A stretch of 64,000 nucleotides of DNA, taken from Pacificispira sp033344895 (lineage in GTDB: Bacteria > Pseudomonadota > Alphaproteobacteria > UBA8366 > Aestuariispiraceae). Made by a program: the position numbers and the translations under genes. The notes under the pieces are model-generated. The model saw only the letters and a list, made by a program, of their open reading frames with translations. It searched no databases and was not told the origin of the DNA. The DNA is taken from positions 2,170,001 to 2,234,000 of the forward strand of contig OZ245920.1 of the NCBI GenBank assembly GCA_965229685.1, read 5' to 3'. Below, one piece after another: positions 26,511 to 34,328 of this stretch; positions within the stretch are counted from its first letter, which is position 1, and each line of letters begins with the position of its first letter.

Positions 26511-26575
26511 TTCGGTTCGTCCGAACCGGTGGCGGACTTGCTCCGAAGAACACCCGCCACCGGCACCGAACCGAA
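26511..26575 (-). other. Stem-loop between dctP and dctQ
   Basis: Two nested arm pairs: TTCGGTTCG (26511-26519) with CGAACCGAA (26567-26575), and CCGGTGGCGG (26526-26535) with CCGCCACCGG (26554-26563). The transcript reads from high to low coordinates, so this lies right after dctP. No U-tract follows on the transcript, so it is probably an mRNA-stabilising or partial termination structure that keeps dctP expression higher than dctQM. Confidence 0.6.
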
Positions 26576-26588
26576 ACAGTCTACGCGA

Positions 26589-27602
26589 TCAGTTCGCCGC
26601 GTTGTAGGACTGAGCCGCTGCGATCAGATCTTCCCCGATATCATCGGCGAACTGATCCCAGACCGGCTTCATCGCTTCGACCCAGGCGGCACGCTGTTCG
26701 GCCGTCAGGGTCCGGACTTCGCCACCGGCTTCGATGATCAACTGCTTGTTCTTCTCGTTGATCGCGGTCGATTCGGCATTACGGGTTTCGGTGACTTCCT
26801 TCAGGATCGTCGCCAGCTGGTCGCGGACGTCGTCATCCAGGCCGTCCCAGAACTCCGTCGAGGTCACGACCAGATAGTCGATGATGCCGTGGTTGGATTC
26901 GGTCACACCGTCCTGAACCTCGAAGAACTTCTTGCCGTAGATGTTCGACCAAGTGTTTTCCTGACCGTCCACAACGCCGGTCTGCAGCGCGCCGTAGACT
27001 TCGCTGAATGCCATTTTCTGCGGCACCGCACCGATGGCTTCGAACTGGGCCTGCAACACGTCGGACGCCTGAATCCGGAACTTAAGCCCCTCGGCATCGG
27101 ACGGGCTCAGCAGCGGCTTGTTGGCCGACAATTGCTTCATGCCGTTGTGCCAGAAGGCAAGACCCAGCAGGCCCTTACGCTTCATGGAGGATTTCAGCGC
27201 CTGGCCGTCTTCGGAATTCTGGAAGCGCTCAACCGCCGCGATGTCCTCGAACAGGAACGGCAGGTCGAAAATGCGGAATTTCTTGGTGAACTTCTCGAAC
27301 TTCGACAGCGACGGCGCAGCCATCTGGGCATCGCCCAGCAACAGGGCTTCCAGAACCTTGTTGTCATCGTAAAGCTGCGAGTTCGGATAGACGATCATGC
27401 AGGCCTTGCCGTCCATCTCTTCATTGACGCGCTGCTCCAGCAGGGACGCGGCAATACCCTTCGGGTGCTTGTCGGTGTTGGTGACGTGGCTGAACTTGAT
27501 GACGACTTCGCCTTCCTGACAGGCATCCTGCGCCTGTGCCGGCGCGGACGCCATGAAAGCGGTTACGGCAGCCGCAGCGGCCGCGGTCATGAGTTTACGC
27601 AT
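26589..27602 (-). CDS. dctP: TRAP transporter substrate-binding protein, DctP family
   Basis: The 337-residue periplasmic protein has a signal peptide with AQA cleavage at about 24 and the DctP-fold core. Near residue 165 the segment LKFRIQASDVLQAQFEAIGA holds the Arg that binds the ligand carboxylate in DctP/SiaP proteins; then PQKMAFSEVYGALQTGVVDGQEN matches the conserved region. C4-dicarboxylate is the default expectation, in line with the DctBD regulators, but related proteins bind other organic acids. ATG 27602 has GGGAGGT 7 nt upstream, and the longer reading frame to 27806 covers the promoter. dctQ follows after a structured gap. Confidence 0.9.
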   Translation of the reverse strand: MRKLMTAAAAAAVTAFMASAPAQAQDACQEGEVVIKFSHVTNTDKHPKGIAASLLEQRVNEEMDGKACMIVYPNSQLYDDNKVLEALLLGDAQMAAPSLSKFEKFTKKFRIFDLPFLFEDIAAVERFQNSEDGQALKSSMKRKGLLGLAFWHNGMKQLSANKPLLSPSDAEGLKFRIQASDVLQAQFEAIGAVPQKMAFSEVYGALQTGVVDGQENTWSNIYGKKFFEVQDGVTESNHGIIDYLVVTSTEFWDGLDDDVRDQLATILKEVTETRNAESTAINEKNKQLIIEAGGEVRTLTAEQRAAWVEAMKPVWDQFADDIGEDLIAAAQSYNAAN

Positions 27603-27704
27603 GGTCGTTACCTCCCAGTGGATTTCTTTATGGCCCGACGCCCCTGTTGAAACGTCCGGCATGCCCCCGACCGGCCGGCTTGCCGACGGGTCCGCGCATC
27701 CAGT

Positions 27705-27720
27705 GGCAAATGATGTGCCA
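27705..27720 (-). promoter_or_regulatory. Sigma-54 (-24/-12) promoter for dctP-dctQ-dctM
   Basis: On the minus strand TGGCACATCATTTGCC matches TGGCAC-N5-TTGC exactly in the GG and GC elements with the right spacing. Transcription would start about 12 nt beyond it, leaving a leader near 90 nt before ATG 27602. Presence of DctD, a sigma-54 activator with GAFTGA, supports it. Confidence 0.8.
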
Positions 27721-27815
27721 GTTTCGGGTGCGCGGTTTCGAGCTTGAAAACGCGTTCTATTACTTTGAAACGCAACCCCTTTTCCGCAAACGCACAAATC
27801 AGGCATTCACACACA

Positions 27816-27833
27816 TGTGCGGAAATCCACACA
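27816..27833. promoter_or_regulatory. Candidate DctD upstream activator dyad
   Basis: TGTGCGGAAATCCACACA is an 18-bp near-palindrome (one mismatch between the arms) about 100 bp upstream of the sigma-54 promoter, at the usual enhancer distance. A partial second copy, TTTCCGCAAACGCACA, lies at 27781-27796. From memory the dyad resembles rhizobial dctA DctD sites; binding is inferred from position and symmetry. Confidence 0.6.
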
Positions 27834-27870
27834 CATGCAGAACGCCATGTGTGGACAATCATACAATATC

Positions 27871-29208
27871 TCAGTCATCCTTGAACTGCGTCTGATCGAT
27901 ACCGTGCTTCTGAAACTTCTCGTAGAGTGTCTTCCGACCGATCCCCAAGGCGGTATGCGTCTGCTTCACGGAACCCTTGTAGCGTCGCAGTGCGGCGATG
28001 ATCTCCGCTCGTTCGACGGCCTCCAGCCGCTGCGGCAGGGATTTCGGACGGTTCCCGGCCGGGTCGTCCGGCATGTCGTCCAGCCCCAGGGTATAGCGCT
28101 CCGCCCGGTTCCTCAGTTCCCGAATGTTCCCGGGCCAGGTTTCGGCCTGAAGTGAGATGAGGTTGGCCGCGTCAGGCGATGGGGCCTCCATATGGCGACG
28201 CTTTGCGCAAGCGGTCACGAAATGCTCAAACAGGACCGGAACATCCTCTATCCGGTCCCGAAGTGGCGGAATCTGGATCGTCACCACATCCAGGCGATAC
28301 AGAAGATCTTCCCGAAAACGGCCCGCTGCGACTTCATCCTTCAGGTCCGCCTTGGTCGCCGCGACGATCCGGATATCGATCGGAACCTGACGGTTTTCGC
28401 CCAGCGGCTCCACCACACGCTCCTGCAGAACCCTCAGCAGTTTGACCTGAACATCCAGGGGCATGCTCTCGATCTCATCGAGGAAGACCGTCCCCCCGTT
28501 TGCCGCCTCGAATTTGCCGACGCGTCGCTGGGCCGCCCCCGTGAATGCCCCGCGCGCATGCCCGAAAATCTCGCTCTCCACCACCGTGGCCGGCAGGGCA
28601 CCGCAATTGATCGCAACGAAGGGACGACCCGCGCGTGGACCGAAATCATGCAGGCAGCGGGCGGCGACTTCCTTTCCGGTTCCGGTTTCACCGAGCAGAA
28701 GGACATCGGCGTCGCTCGCCGCCACGGCGGCGATCTGACGACGCAGTCGATCCGCCCCTTTCGATACCCCGATCAAGCGTGCTTCCATGCCTTCGGCACG
28801 GGCGACCTGCGCGCGGAAGGCGCGGTTTTCCAGGATCAGCGACCGCTTCTCCCGCGCCCGTTGCGCCGCCTCCACCAGCCGTTCCGGGGCAAACGGCTTC
28901 TCGATGAAGTCATAGGCCCCATCCCGCATCGCCGACACCGCCATGGCGATATCGCCGTGACCGGTCATGAGAATGACCGGAATTTCGGAATCCCGCTTGC
29001 GGACTTCCGACAGCAGATCCAGTCCCGATTTTCCTGGCAATCGAACGTCACTGACCAGAATCCCGGCAAAGTCCGATCCGATTTCGATCAGTGCGGATTC
29101 CGCATCGGACAGGGCGCGAACCGGGATGTCCTCCAGTTCCAGGGCCTGGCTGCAGGCAGCGCGCAGGTCGGGATCATCCTCGATCAGCAAAACGATACAA
29201 TCGGTCAT
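27871..29208 (-). CDS. dctD: Sigma-54-dependent response regulator, DctD type
   Basis: The 445-residue protein has a receiver domain with phospho-acceptor Asp54 (LVSDVRLPG), an AAA+ domain with Walker A GETGTGKE (173-180) and the sigma-54 contact loop GAFTGA (220-225), and a C-terminal Fis-type helix-turn-helix (QTHTALGIGRKTLYEKFQKHG). It activates transcription by sigma-54 polymerase in response to DctB phosphorylation. The gene overlaps dctB by 4 nt, so sensor and regulator are coupled. Its stop lies 37 nt from the activator dyad and about 150 nt from the sigma-54 promoter, so regulator and target are adjacent. Confidence 0.93.
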   Translation of the reverse strand: MTDCIVLLIEDDPDLRAACSQALELEDIPVRALSDAESALIEIGSDFAGILVSDVRLPGKSGLDLLSEVRKRDSEIPVILMTGHGDIAMAVSAMRDGAYDFIEKPFAPERLVEAAQRAREKRSLILENRAFRAQVARAEGMEARLIGVSKGADRLRRQIAAVAASDADVLLLGETGTGKEVAARCLHDFGPRAGRPFVAINCGALPATVVESEIFGHARGAFTGAAQRRVGKFEAANGGTVFLDEIESMPLDVQVKLLRVLQERVVEPLGENRQVPIDIRIVAATKADLKDEVAAGRFREDLLYRLDVVTIQIPPLRDRIEDVPVLFEHFVTACAKRRHMEAPSPDAANLISLQAETWPGNIRELRNRAERYTLGLDDMPDDPAGNRPKSLPQRLEAVERAEIIAALRRYKGSVKQTHTALGIGRKTLYEKFQKHGIDQTQFKDD

Positions 29209-31115
29209 GTGCCGGTCTTTCTGACGGTCGCCGCCTGCCCGTCGGTCCGTTTCAGAACGAGGCTGAACTGCGCGCCCCCCGCCGGATCGTTCCTGGCCGA
29301 CAGGTCCCCGCCGAAACCGCGCATGACCTTGCGCGAGATTGCGAGCCCGAGCCCCAAACCCTTTTCCCCCTTCTTGGTGGAAAAGAAGGGGTCAAACAGC
29401 CGATCCAGCGCAGTGTCCGGTATCCCGGGCCCTGAATCCTTGAGTGTCAGGATGACAGTCTCATCATCCACGGAGGCGAAGAGGTCCAGACGCCTCGGGC
29501 CATCCCCTTCCGACATGGCATCCGCCGCATTGCTGAACAGGTTGGTCAGAACCTGCGTCAGTCCGGTTTCGGCCGCGACAACGGCGATGTCGGGAACATC
29601 ATCCAGCCCGGATACGGAAACCTTCAGGTCCGACAGCCGGTGCCGGACGATGCGCAACGCCGCCGCCACGGTTTCCCGCAGACCGATCGGTTCCACGGAA
29701 ACCGGATCCTTGCGGCTGTAGATCTTGAGGTCCCGGACGATACGGCCCATCCGGTCGCACAGATCTGCGATCTCCTTCAGGTTTTCCGCGACCTTTCCGG
29801 TATCACCGCGGGTCAGGAACTTCACCGCGTTATCGGCATAGGCGCGCACGGCGCCAAGTGGCTGGTTCAGTTCGTGATTGATCCCGGCGGAGATCTCGCC
29901 CAATGCGGCCATCTTTTCCGCTTGGATCAGGTCGGACTGCGTCTCACGCAGTTCATGGCCCATCCGTTCCCGCTCGGCGATCTCCACAGACAGCGCCTCG
30001 TTGCTGGCGCTGAGCGCCGCGGTGCGTTCCGCCACACGGGCTTCCAGTTCCGCGGCCCAGGTTTCCAGCTGCTGCCGGCTTTCATCCTCGAAACGGCGGC
30101 GCTGCGCCAGATTGCTGCGATACTGAACCAGTGCCAGGGCAACCAGCCAGAGGCTGGCCACGGCAAATCCGCTCAGCATGGTCAGCATCCAGGTCCGGAA
30201 CAATGCATCCCGCGTGGGAACGATGACCGCCCCTTGAGCGGCCATAACGGGCACACCGCGCGACACCATCAGGTGATCGCCCTGAAGCAGGCTGGGGCCC
30301 ACGGCATCGGCCTGCCGGATAAGGACGGCGTTTTCGGCGCCTGGCTGCGTTTCAATCGGCAAAAGTCGCACGCTGGCCAGGTCGTAGCGCTTGGTGGCAA
30401 TCAGCCGCGCGCGTTCGGTTTCCGTCATCGGACGCATGCCACCGTAAAGCCATGCCCGATCACTGGACAGGAACACGATCCCGAATTCATCCGTGACGAT
30501 CAGGCGCCCCGGCCCGGACCAGAGGCTTTCCAATGGCGCGCTGGGAACCTTGACGGTCACGACACCGACAATCTCGCCGTTGGCCGAGCGCACCGGCGCC
30601 GAGAAGTAGTGTCCGCGCACGCCCGATGTTGTTCCCAAACCGAAAAAGCGTCCGTTTTCCCCCGCCATCGCATCGGTGAAGTAGGGCCGGTATTCGAAAC
30701 TTTTCCCGATAAATGTCTTTTCGGACCGCCAGTTGCTGGCAACCAGGGTCAACCCGGTCGTGTCCATGACATAGACATCCGAGGCGCCGATCTCGTCATT
30801 CAGTCGTTCCAGCAACCGGTTCAACGCGTCTGACTTCGGGGCCCCCCTGTCGCCGGAAAGGAATGTCATGACATCGGGATGTCGGGCGATCAGCTTCGGC
30901 GCCGATTCGAACCGCGCCAGGGTTAGTCCCAATTCCGTTGTGTAGAGATCCAGCGCCCCACGCGCATGTTCACCAAGCTCTCTCAACTGCCAGCCCCGGA
31001 TCACCGTATGGGCAGCAAACAGGATCATGGCCGACACGAGACATGCGGACACCAGGGCCAGCAAGGAAAGCCCGCCCCGCCGGACAGAAAAGTATCTGTG
31101 CGTCTGGATGTTCAT
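29205..31115 (-). CDS. dctB: Sensor histidine kinase, DctB type
   Basis: The 636-residue protein has an N-terminal TM helix (LSLLALVSACLVSAMILFAAHTV), a large periplasmic double-PAS/Cache region (about 45-290) that senses C4-dicarboxylates in known DctB proteins, a second TM (MLTMLSGFAVASLWLVALAL), a coiled coil with the R-x-R-R-R-F-E-D-E-S-R type linker, a dimer domain with INHELNQPLGAVRAYADN (phospho-His), and an HATPase domain ending GLGLGLAISRKV. The NHELNQPL motif is typical of the DctB/NtrB class. It is coupled to dctD by a 4-nt overlap. Substrate sensed is inferred from the adjacent TRAP operon. Confidence 0.92.
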   Translation of the reverse strand: MNIQTHRYFSVRRGGLSLLALVSACLVSAMILFAAHTVIRGWQLRELGEHARGALDLYTTELGLTLARFESAPKLIARHPDVMTFLSGDRGAPKSDALNRLLERLNDEIGASDVYVMDTTGLTLVASNWRSEKTFIGKSFEYRPYFTDAMAGENGRFFGLGTTSGVRGHYFSAPVRSANGEIVGVVTVKVPSAPLESLWSGPGRLIVTDEFGIVFLSSDRAWLYGGMRPMTETERARLIATKRYDLASVRLLPIETQPGAENAVLIRQADAVGPSLLQGDHLMVSRGVPVMAAQGAVIVPTRDALFRTWMLTMLSGFAVASLWLVALALVQYRSNLAQRRRFEDESRQQLETWAAELEARVAERTAALSASNEALSVEIAERERMGHELRETQSDLIQAEKMAALGEISAGINHELNQPLGAVRAYADNAVKFLTRGDTGKVAENLKEIADLCDRMGRIVRDLKIYSRKDPVSVEPIGLRETVAAALRIVRHRLSDLKVSVSGLDDVPDIAVVAAETGLTQVLTNLFSNAADAMSEGDGPRRLDLFASVDDETVILTLKDSGPGIPDTALDRLFDPFFSTKKGEKGLGLGLAISRKVMRGFGGDLSARNDPAGGAQFSLVLKRTDGQAATVRKTGT

Positions 31116-31152
31116 GCCCGCAGATTAGCAGCCGCGCGGGACGGAACAATTG

Positions 31153-31743
31153 TTACTGCTGCGCCAGCAGGGCCAGCGCAACGACAGCCAGCATCGACAG
31201 GGCCATCAGAACGTTGATCGCGAACTGCACACGCTGAGGCAGATCGAGGCGATGCAGCCAGATTCCCGCACCAACCCAGAGGAAGTGGATTGGAATCCAG
31301 ATCGCATTCATGATGGCAAACTTGATCAGTGTCTCGGCCAATGGGTCGGCGGGCATGAAGGCAAATCCGGAGAACAGTGTCGTGTTCACCGCATAGGCCT
31401 TCGGATTGATGATCTGAAGCGTAATGCCCCCCAGAAATCCGGGCGGCTTGCTGCGCTCGATGAAGGCGACCTTTGCGCCGGCCAGGGCGATACGGGCCGC
31501 CAGGTAGAGAAGGTAAGCCACGGAGGCGTAGAGCAGAACGGTCCGGATCGCCGGTTCCGCCAACACGAAGGCAGCGACACCCGTCACGACCGCCAACGCC
31601 ACCAGATTGGTTCCGACGCACAATCCGGCAACATAGCGCGTTCCCGCGCCGAGCCCGTATCCCGCACCGACGCCGGCGGCGGAAAGAACACCGGGCCCGG
31701 GGGTGATGATCAGAAAGAAGACGGCGGCGGCGAAAGTGAACAT
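31153..31743 (-). CDS. LysE/RhtB-type exporter
   Basis: The 196-residue protein has six hydrophobic helices and the LysE-family start FTFAAAVFFLIITPGPGVLSAAGVGAGYGLGAG, where PGP after the first helix is diagnostic. The family exports amino acids such as lysine, homoserine or threonine, or related molecules. Later parts (KPPGFLGGITLQIINPKAYAVNTTLF) fit the family. It is transcribed in the same direction as the glycerol operon and lies 31 nt after the kinase gene (31774), so it might be the last gene of that operon or stand alone. The gap to the dctB start is 37 nt; the substrate is unknown. Confidence 0.88.
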   Translation of the reverse strand: MFTFAAAVFFLIITPGPGVLSAAGVGAGYGLGAGTRYVAGLCVGTNLVALAVVTGVAAFVLAEPAIRTVLLYASVAYLLYLAARIALAGAKVAFIERSKPPGFLGGITLQIINPKAYAVNTTLFSGFAFMPADPLAETLIKFAIMNAIWIPIHFLWVGAGIWLHRLDLPQRVQFAINVLMALSMLAVVALALLAQQ

Positions 31744-31773
31744 GCCCCTTTTCTAGGGGCTGTGCCTACAGGA

Positions 31774-32811
31774 TCAAGCGATATCGTCCTGCAGCTGTTC
31801 CCAGGTCTTTAGACCGGATTGCGTATCGACATGCGCCACGACCGACGCTGCATTCGCCGCTGCCATGGCGGCCGCTTCCGGAAGCGGAAGACCCTTTACG
31901 AGGGAAGCGGCCAGTGTGGACGCGAACGCATCGCCCGCCCCGGCCGTACCGACCACATTTGCCTTGCGTGCCGGCTCCAGATGGACCGAGCGGCCGTCGG
32001 AAAGGAAAGCCCCATCCCCGCCATTTGTGATCGCGGCATAACGCGGCCCGAAGGCATGGACCCTTCTGAACCAAGCCGTCAATGGCAGACGAAATCCTTC
32101 GATCTCCAGCACCGGGGCATCGGGCGGCGCAGCTTCCGTCTCTCGGTCCCAGCCCGTGCGTTCCATCATCGCCGGCACCAGCGCCCGGGCCTCTTCGAAG
32201 TTGCAGGTGAAAAGGTCGATGTTCGGCAGACTGTCGAAGAAGGGCGCGGTCTTGCCGGTCAATTGCCGGATTCCCGGATTGGCGGCGACAAACGCGCCGG
32301 CCACCTTCGCCCGCGCCACGATGTCCGGAAAGCGGTCCGCGGACTGGTTGCTGAGATTGGTGACATAAACCAGATCGGCGCCGGCAAAGGACTGCGCCGA
32401 GACATCCGTATCCGTAACCGAACAGTTGGCGCCGCGATGGGTGAAGATGGCCGCGTTTCGATCGTGGGACGCGATCATGACAGATACCGCCGTCGCTTCC
32501 CGGTCACAGGTGCGCACCAGATCGGTCCCGACGCCGACCTCGTTCAGCCGATCAATGACCTTTTCGGCATTGTGGTCATCCCCGACCTTTACCAGGGCCG
32601 ATACATCGAAGCCAAGACGTTTGAGGGAAATGGCCGCATTGATTGCGCCGCCTCCGGTCTGGGTAATGACGGAGGTCGCATCGACCTTTCGGCCGGGCTC
32701 CAGCAACAGAAAGGAGGCCGTGCTGTTATGCAGGGTCATCCGCTCGATATCGTCGCTGTCCACTGTCGCGATCACGTCGACCGTCGCAGAGCCGACCGTC
32801 ACTGCTTTCAT
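31774..32811 (-). CDS. PfkB-family carbohydrate kinase
   Basis: The 345-residue protein is a ribokinase-fold kinase: TVGSATVDVIATVDS at the start, TGGGAINAAISLKRLG (52-67), and the C-terminal GTAGAGDAF (288-296) with the catalytic base Asp294. The usual first Asp/Asn of that signature is Gly288. An insert at about 215-245 (acidic and Pro-rich) is unusual. It overlaps mgsA by 4 nt and sits at the end of the glycerol transport operon, in which no glpK is found in this window. It may phosphorylate a sugar, glyceraldehyde or dihydroxyacetone; the substrate is not predictable from sequence, but a linkage to triose metabolism is plausible. Confidence 0.85.
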   Translation of the reverse strand: MKAVTVGSATVDVIATVDSDDIERMTLHNSTASFLLLEPGRKVDATSVITQTGGGAINAAISLKRLGFDVSALVKVGDDHNAEKVIDRLNEVGVGTDLVRTCDREATAVSVMIASHDRNAAIFTHRGANCSVTDTDVSAQSFAGADLVYVTNLSNQSADRFPDIVARAKVAGAFVAANPGIRQLTGKTAPFFDSLPNIDLFTCNFEEARALVPAMMERTGWDRETEAAPPDAPVLEIEGFRLPLTAWFRRVHAFGPRYAAITNGGDGAFLSDGRSVHLEPARKANVVGTAGAGDAFASTLAASLVKGLPLPEAAAMAAANAASVVAHVDTQSGLKTWEQLQDDIA

Positions 32812-33224
32812 TCGGAGGTCCCCGGAAGCTCACCATGCCGATACTCCCGTATCAGATAGGGGCTTTCGATGACATAGTCAGCGGTGGCGCGATTGCAGGC
32901 CAGAACGGTGTTGTACAGCGTCGCCAGGCGGGTCAGCGCCTTGACGTCCACGTCGTGCGGGAGGGCCGACAGGGGATCGGTGAAGAACACGAGTATGTCC
33001 AGCTTGCCCTCGGCAATCCGCGCACCGATCTGGGAATCGCCGCCAAGCGGGCCACTTTTCATGCACTCGATATCCAGCCCCGTGGCTTCGCGCAGTGCCC
33101 CACCCGTCGTGCCGGTGGCGATCAGTTCATGCGGGGCCAGCAGCGCACGGCGCGCCTTCGCCCATTCGACCAGATCCGCCTTGCGGGCGTCGTGGGCAAC
33201 CAGACCGATGCGTTTGACGACCAC
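32808..33224 (-). CDS. mgsA: Methylglyoxal synthase
   Basis: The 138-residue enzyme converts dihydroxyacetone phosphate to methylglyoxal and phosphate. All landmarks of the E. coli enzyme are present: LVAHD at the N terminus, ATGTTGG (phosphate loop), GPLGGDSQIGA with catalytic Asp63, FFTDPLSALPHDVDVKAL with His90, and CNRATADYVI. It starts at GTG 33224, 6 nt after the DUF2160 gene; no ATG is available in frame. Its place in a glycerol uptake operon suggests a bypass for excess dihydroxyacetone phosphate made by GlpD when phosphate is limiting or flow is too high. It is coupled to the PfkB kinase by a 4-nt overlap. Confidence 0.95.
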   Translation of the reverse strand: MVVKRIGLVAHDARKADLVEWAKARRALLAPHELIATGTTGGALREATGLDIECMKSGPLGGDSQIGARIAEGKLDILVFFTDPLSALPHDVDVKALTRLATLYNTVLACNRATADYVIESPYLIREYRHGELPGTSE

Positions 33225-33230
33225 GATCGA

Positions 33231-33509
33231 TCACACCCAGCGAAAGACACTGAAGCCATAGACCAGCGCGATCGCCAGCGGCGCCCAGAGCGGCGTTCCG
33301 ACGAGGCCCAGCCAGGCCAGAAAGATGAAGGCGCTGCCCAGGAGCCAGATGAACAACCGGTCACCACGGGTCGTATCCAGTCCCAGGACGCCGCGACGCG
33401 GCGCGCCCCCCGGATTGCGCAGTTCCAGCACCGTCATCGTGATCAGGCAGACCGCGATGAAGGCGAAGAACGCCGCTGTCGGCCAGGTCCATGCCATCCA
33501 TGTCAGCAT
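33231..33509 (-). CDS. glpU: DUF2160 small membrane protein of the glycerol ABC transporter
   Basis: The 92-residue protein has three hydrophobic segments (WTWPTAAFFAFIAVCLITMTVLEL, LFIWLLGSAFIFLAWLGLV, LWAPLAIALVYGFSVF) and a central GLDTTRGDRLF, which is the DUF2160 signature. In Rhizobium leguminosarum a small membrane protein of this kind (GlpU) is encoded in the glycerol transporter operon between the permeases and the binding protein. Here it follows GlpQ with 18 nt and precedes mgsA by 6 nt. The molecular role is unknown. The symbol follows that operon by position. Confidence 0.8.
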   Translation of the reverse strand: MLTWMAWTWPTAAFFAFIAVCLITMTVLELRNPGGAPRRGVLGLDTTRGDRLFIWLLGSAFIFLAWLGLVGTPLWAPLAIALVYGFSVFRWV

Positions 33510-33527
33510 TTCCGTATCGCCTTTCCG

Positions 33528-34328
33528 TTACACGCGGCCCAGGGCGAAGCCCTTGGCAATGTAGTTTCGCACGAAGTAGATGACAAATGCACCCGGCACG
33601 ATCGTCAGTGTGCCCGCTGCCGCCAGCAGCCCCAGCTCGTAGCCGGAGGTACTGGCGGTTCGTGTCATTGTCGCCGCGATCGGTTTCGCCTCCACCGCCG
33701 TCAGCGTCTTGGCCAGCAGCAGCTCAACCCATGAGAACATGAAGCAGAAGAAGCAGGCGACGCCGATCCCCGCCGCAATCGTCGGAATGAAGATCTTCAG
33801 GAAGAAGCCCCAGAAGGAATGCCCGTCGACATAGGCAGTCTCGTCCAGTTCCTTCGGCACCCCGGACATGAAGCCCTCCAGGATCCAGACCGCCAGCGGA
33901 ATGTTGAACAGCGTATGGGACAGCGCGACCGCGATATGCGTGTCGAACAGGCCGACCGCCGAATAGAGCTGAAAGAACGGCAGCGCAAAGACGGCCGGCG
34001 GCGCCATCCGGTTGGTCAGCAGCCAGAAGAACAGATGCTTGTCACCGATGAAGCGATAGCGGCTGAAGGCATAGGCTGCCGGCAAGGCCACCGCCACGGA
34101 CAGCACCGTGTTGATCCCGACATAGGCCAGCGAGTTGAGATAGCCGGTATACCAGGTCGGGTCGGTGAAGATGGTGATGTAATTGTCCAGCGTGAATTCC
34201 TTGGGATACAGGCTGAACCCGCCGAGGATCTCGTTGGTGGTCTTGAACGACATGTTCACCAGCCAGTAGATCGGCAGCATCAGGAAGACGATATAGGCCG
34301 TCGGGACGATCCAGTTTCTGCGTCGCAT
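33528..34328 (-). CDS. glpQ: Glycerol ABC transporter permease
   Basis: The 266-residue protein is a MalG-type permease: MRRRNWIVPTAYIVFLMLPIYWLVNMSFK, then six helices in all, with the EAA loop ELDETAYVDGHSFWGFFLKIFIPTI. It forms the channel with GlpP. The longer frame upstream to 35357 is an accidental extension through glpP; ATG 34328 starts the homology and overlaps the GlpP stop (TGATG, 1 nt). The assignment to glycerol comes from the whole operon: GlpV-type binding protein, two ATPases, DUF2160 protein and divergent glpR-glpD. Confidence 0.88.
   Translation of the reverse strand: MRRRNWIVPTAYIVFLMLPIYWLVNMSFKTTNEILGGFSLYPKEFTLDNYITIFTDPTWYTGYLNSLAYVGINTVLSVAVALPAAYAFSRYRFIGDKHLFFWLLTNRMAPPAVFALPFFQLYSAVGLFDTHIAVALSHTLFNIPLAVWILEGFMSGVPKELDETAYVDGHSFWGFFLKIFIPTIAAGIGVACFFCFMFSWVELLLAKTLTAVEAKPIAATMTRTASTSGYELGLLAAAGTLTIVPGAFVIYFVRNYIAKGFALGRV

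Noticed and set aside
24403..27650. Long plus-strand frames (413 and 605 residues) opposite dctM, dctQ and dctP
   Set aside because: They mirror the TRAP genes; amino-acid composition (Asp/Gln/Arg-rich, low-complexity) shows shadow frames, not genes.
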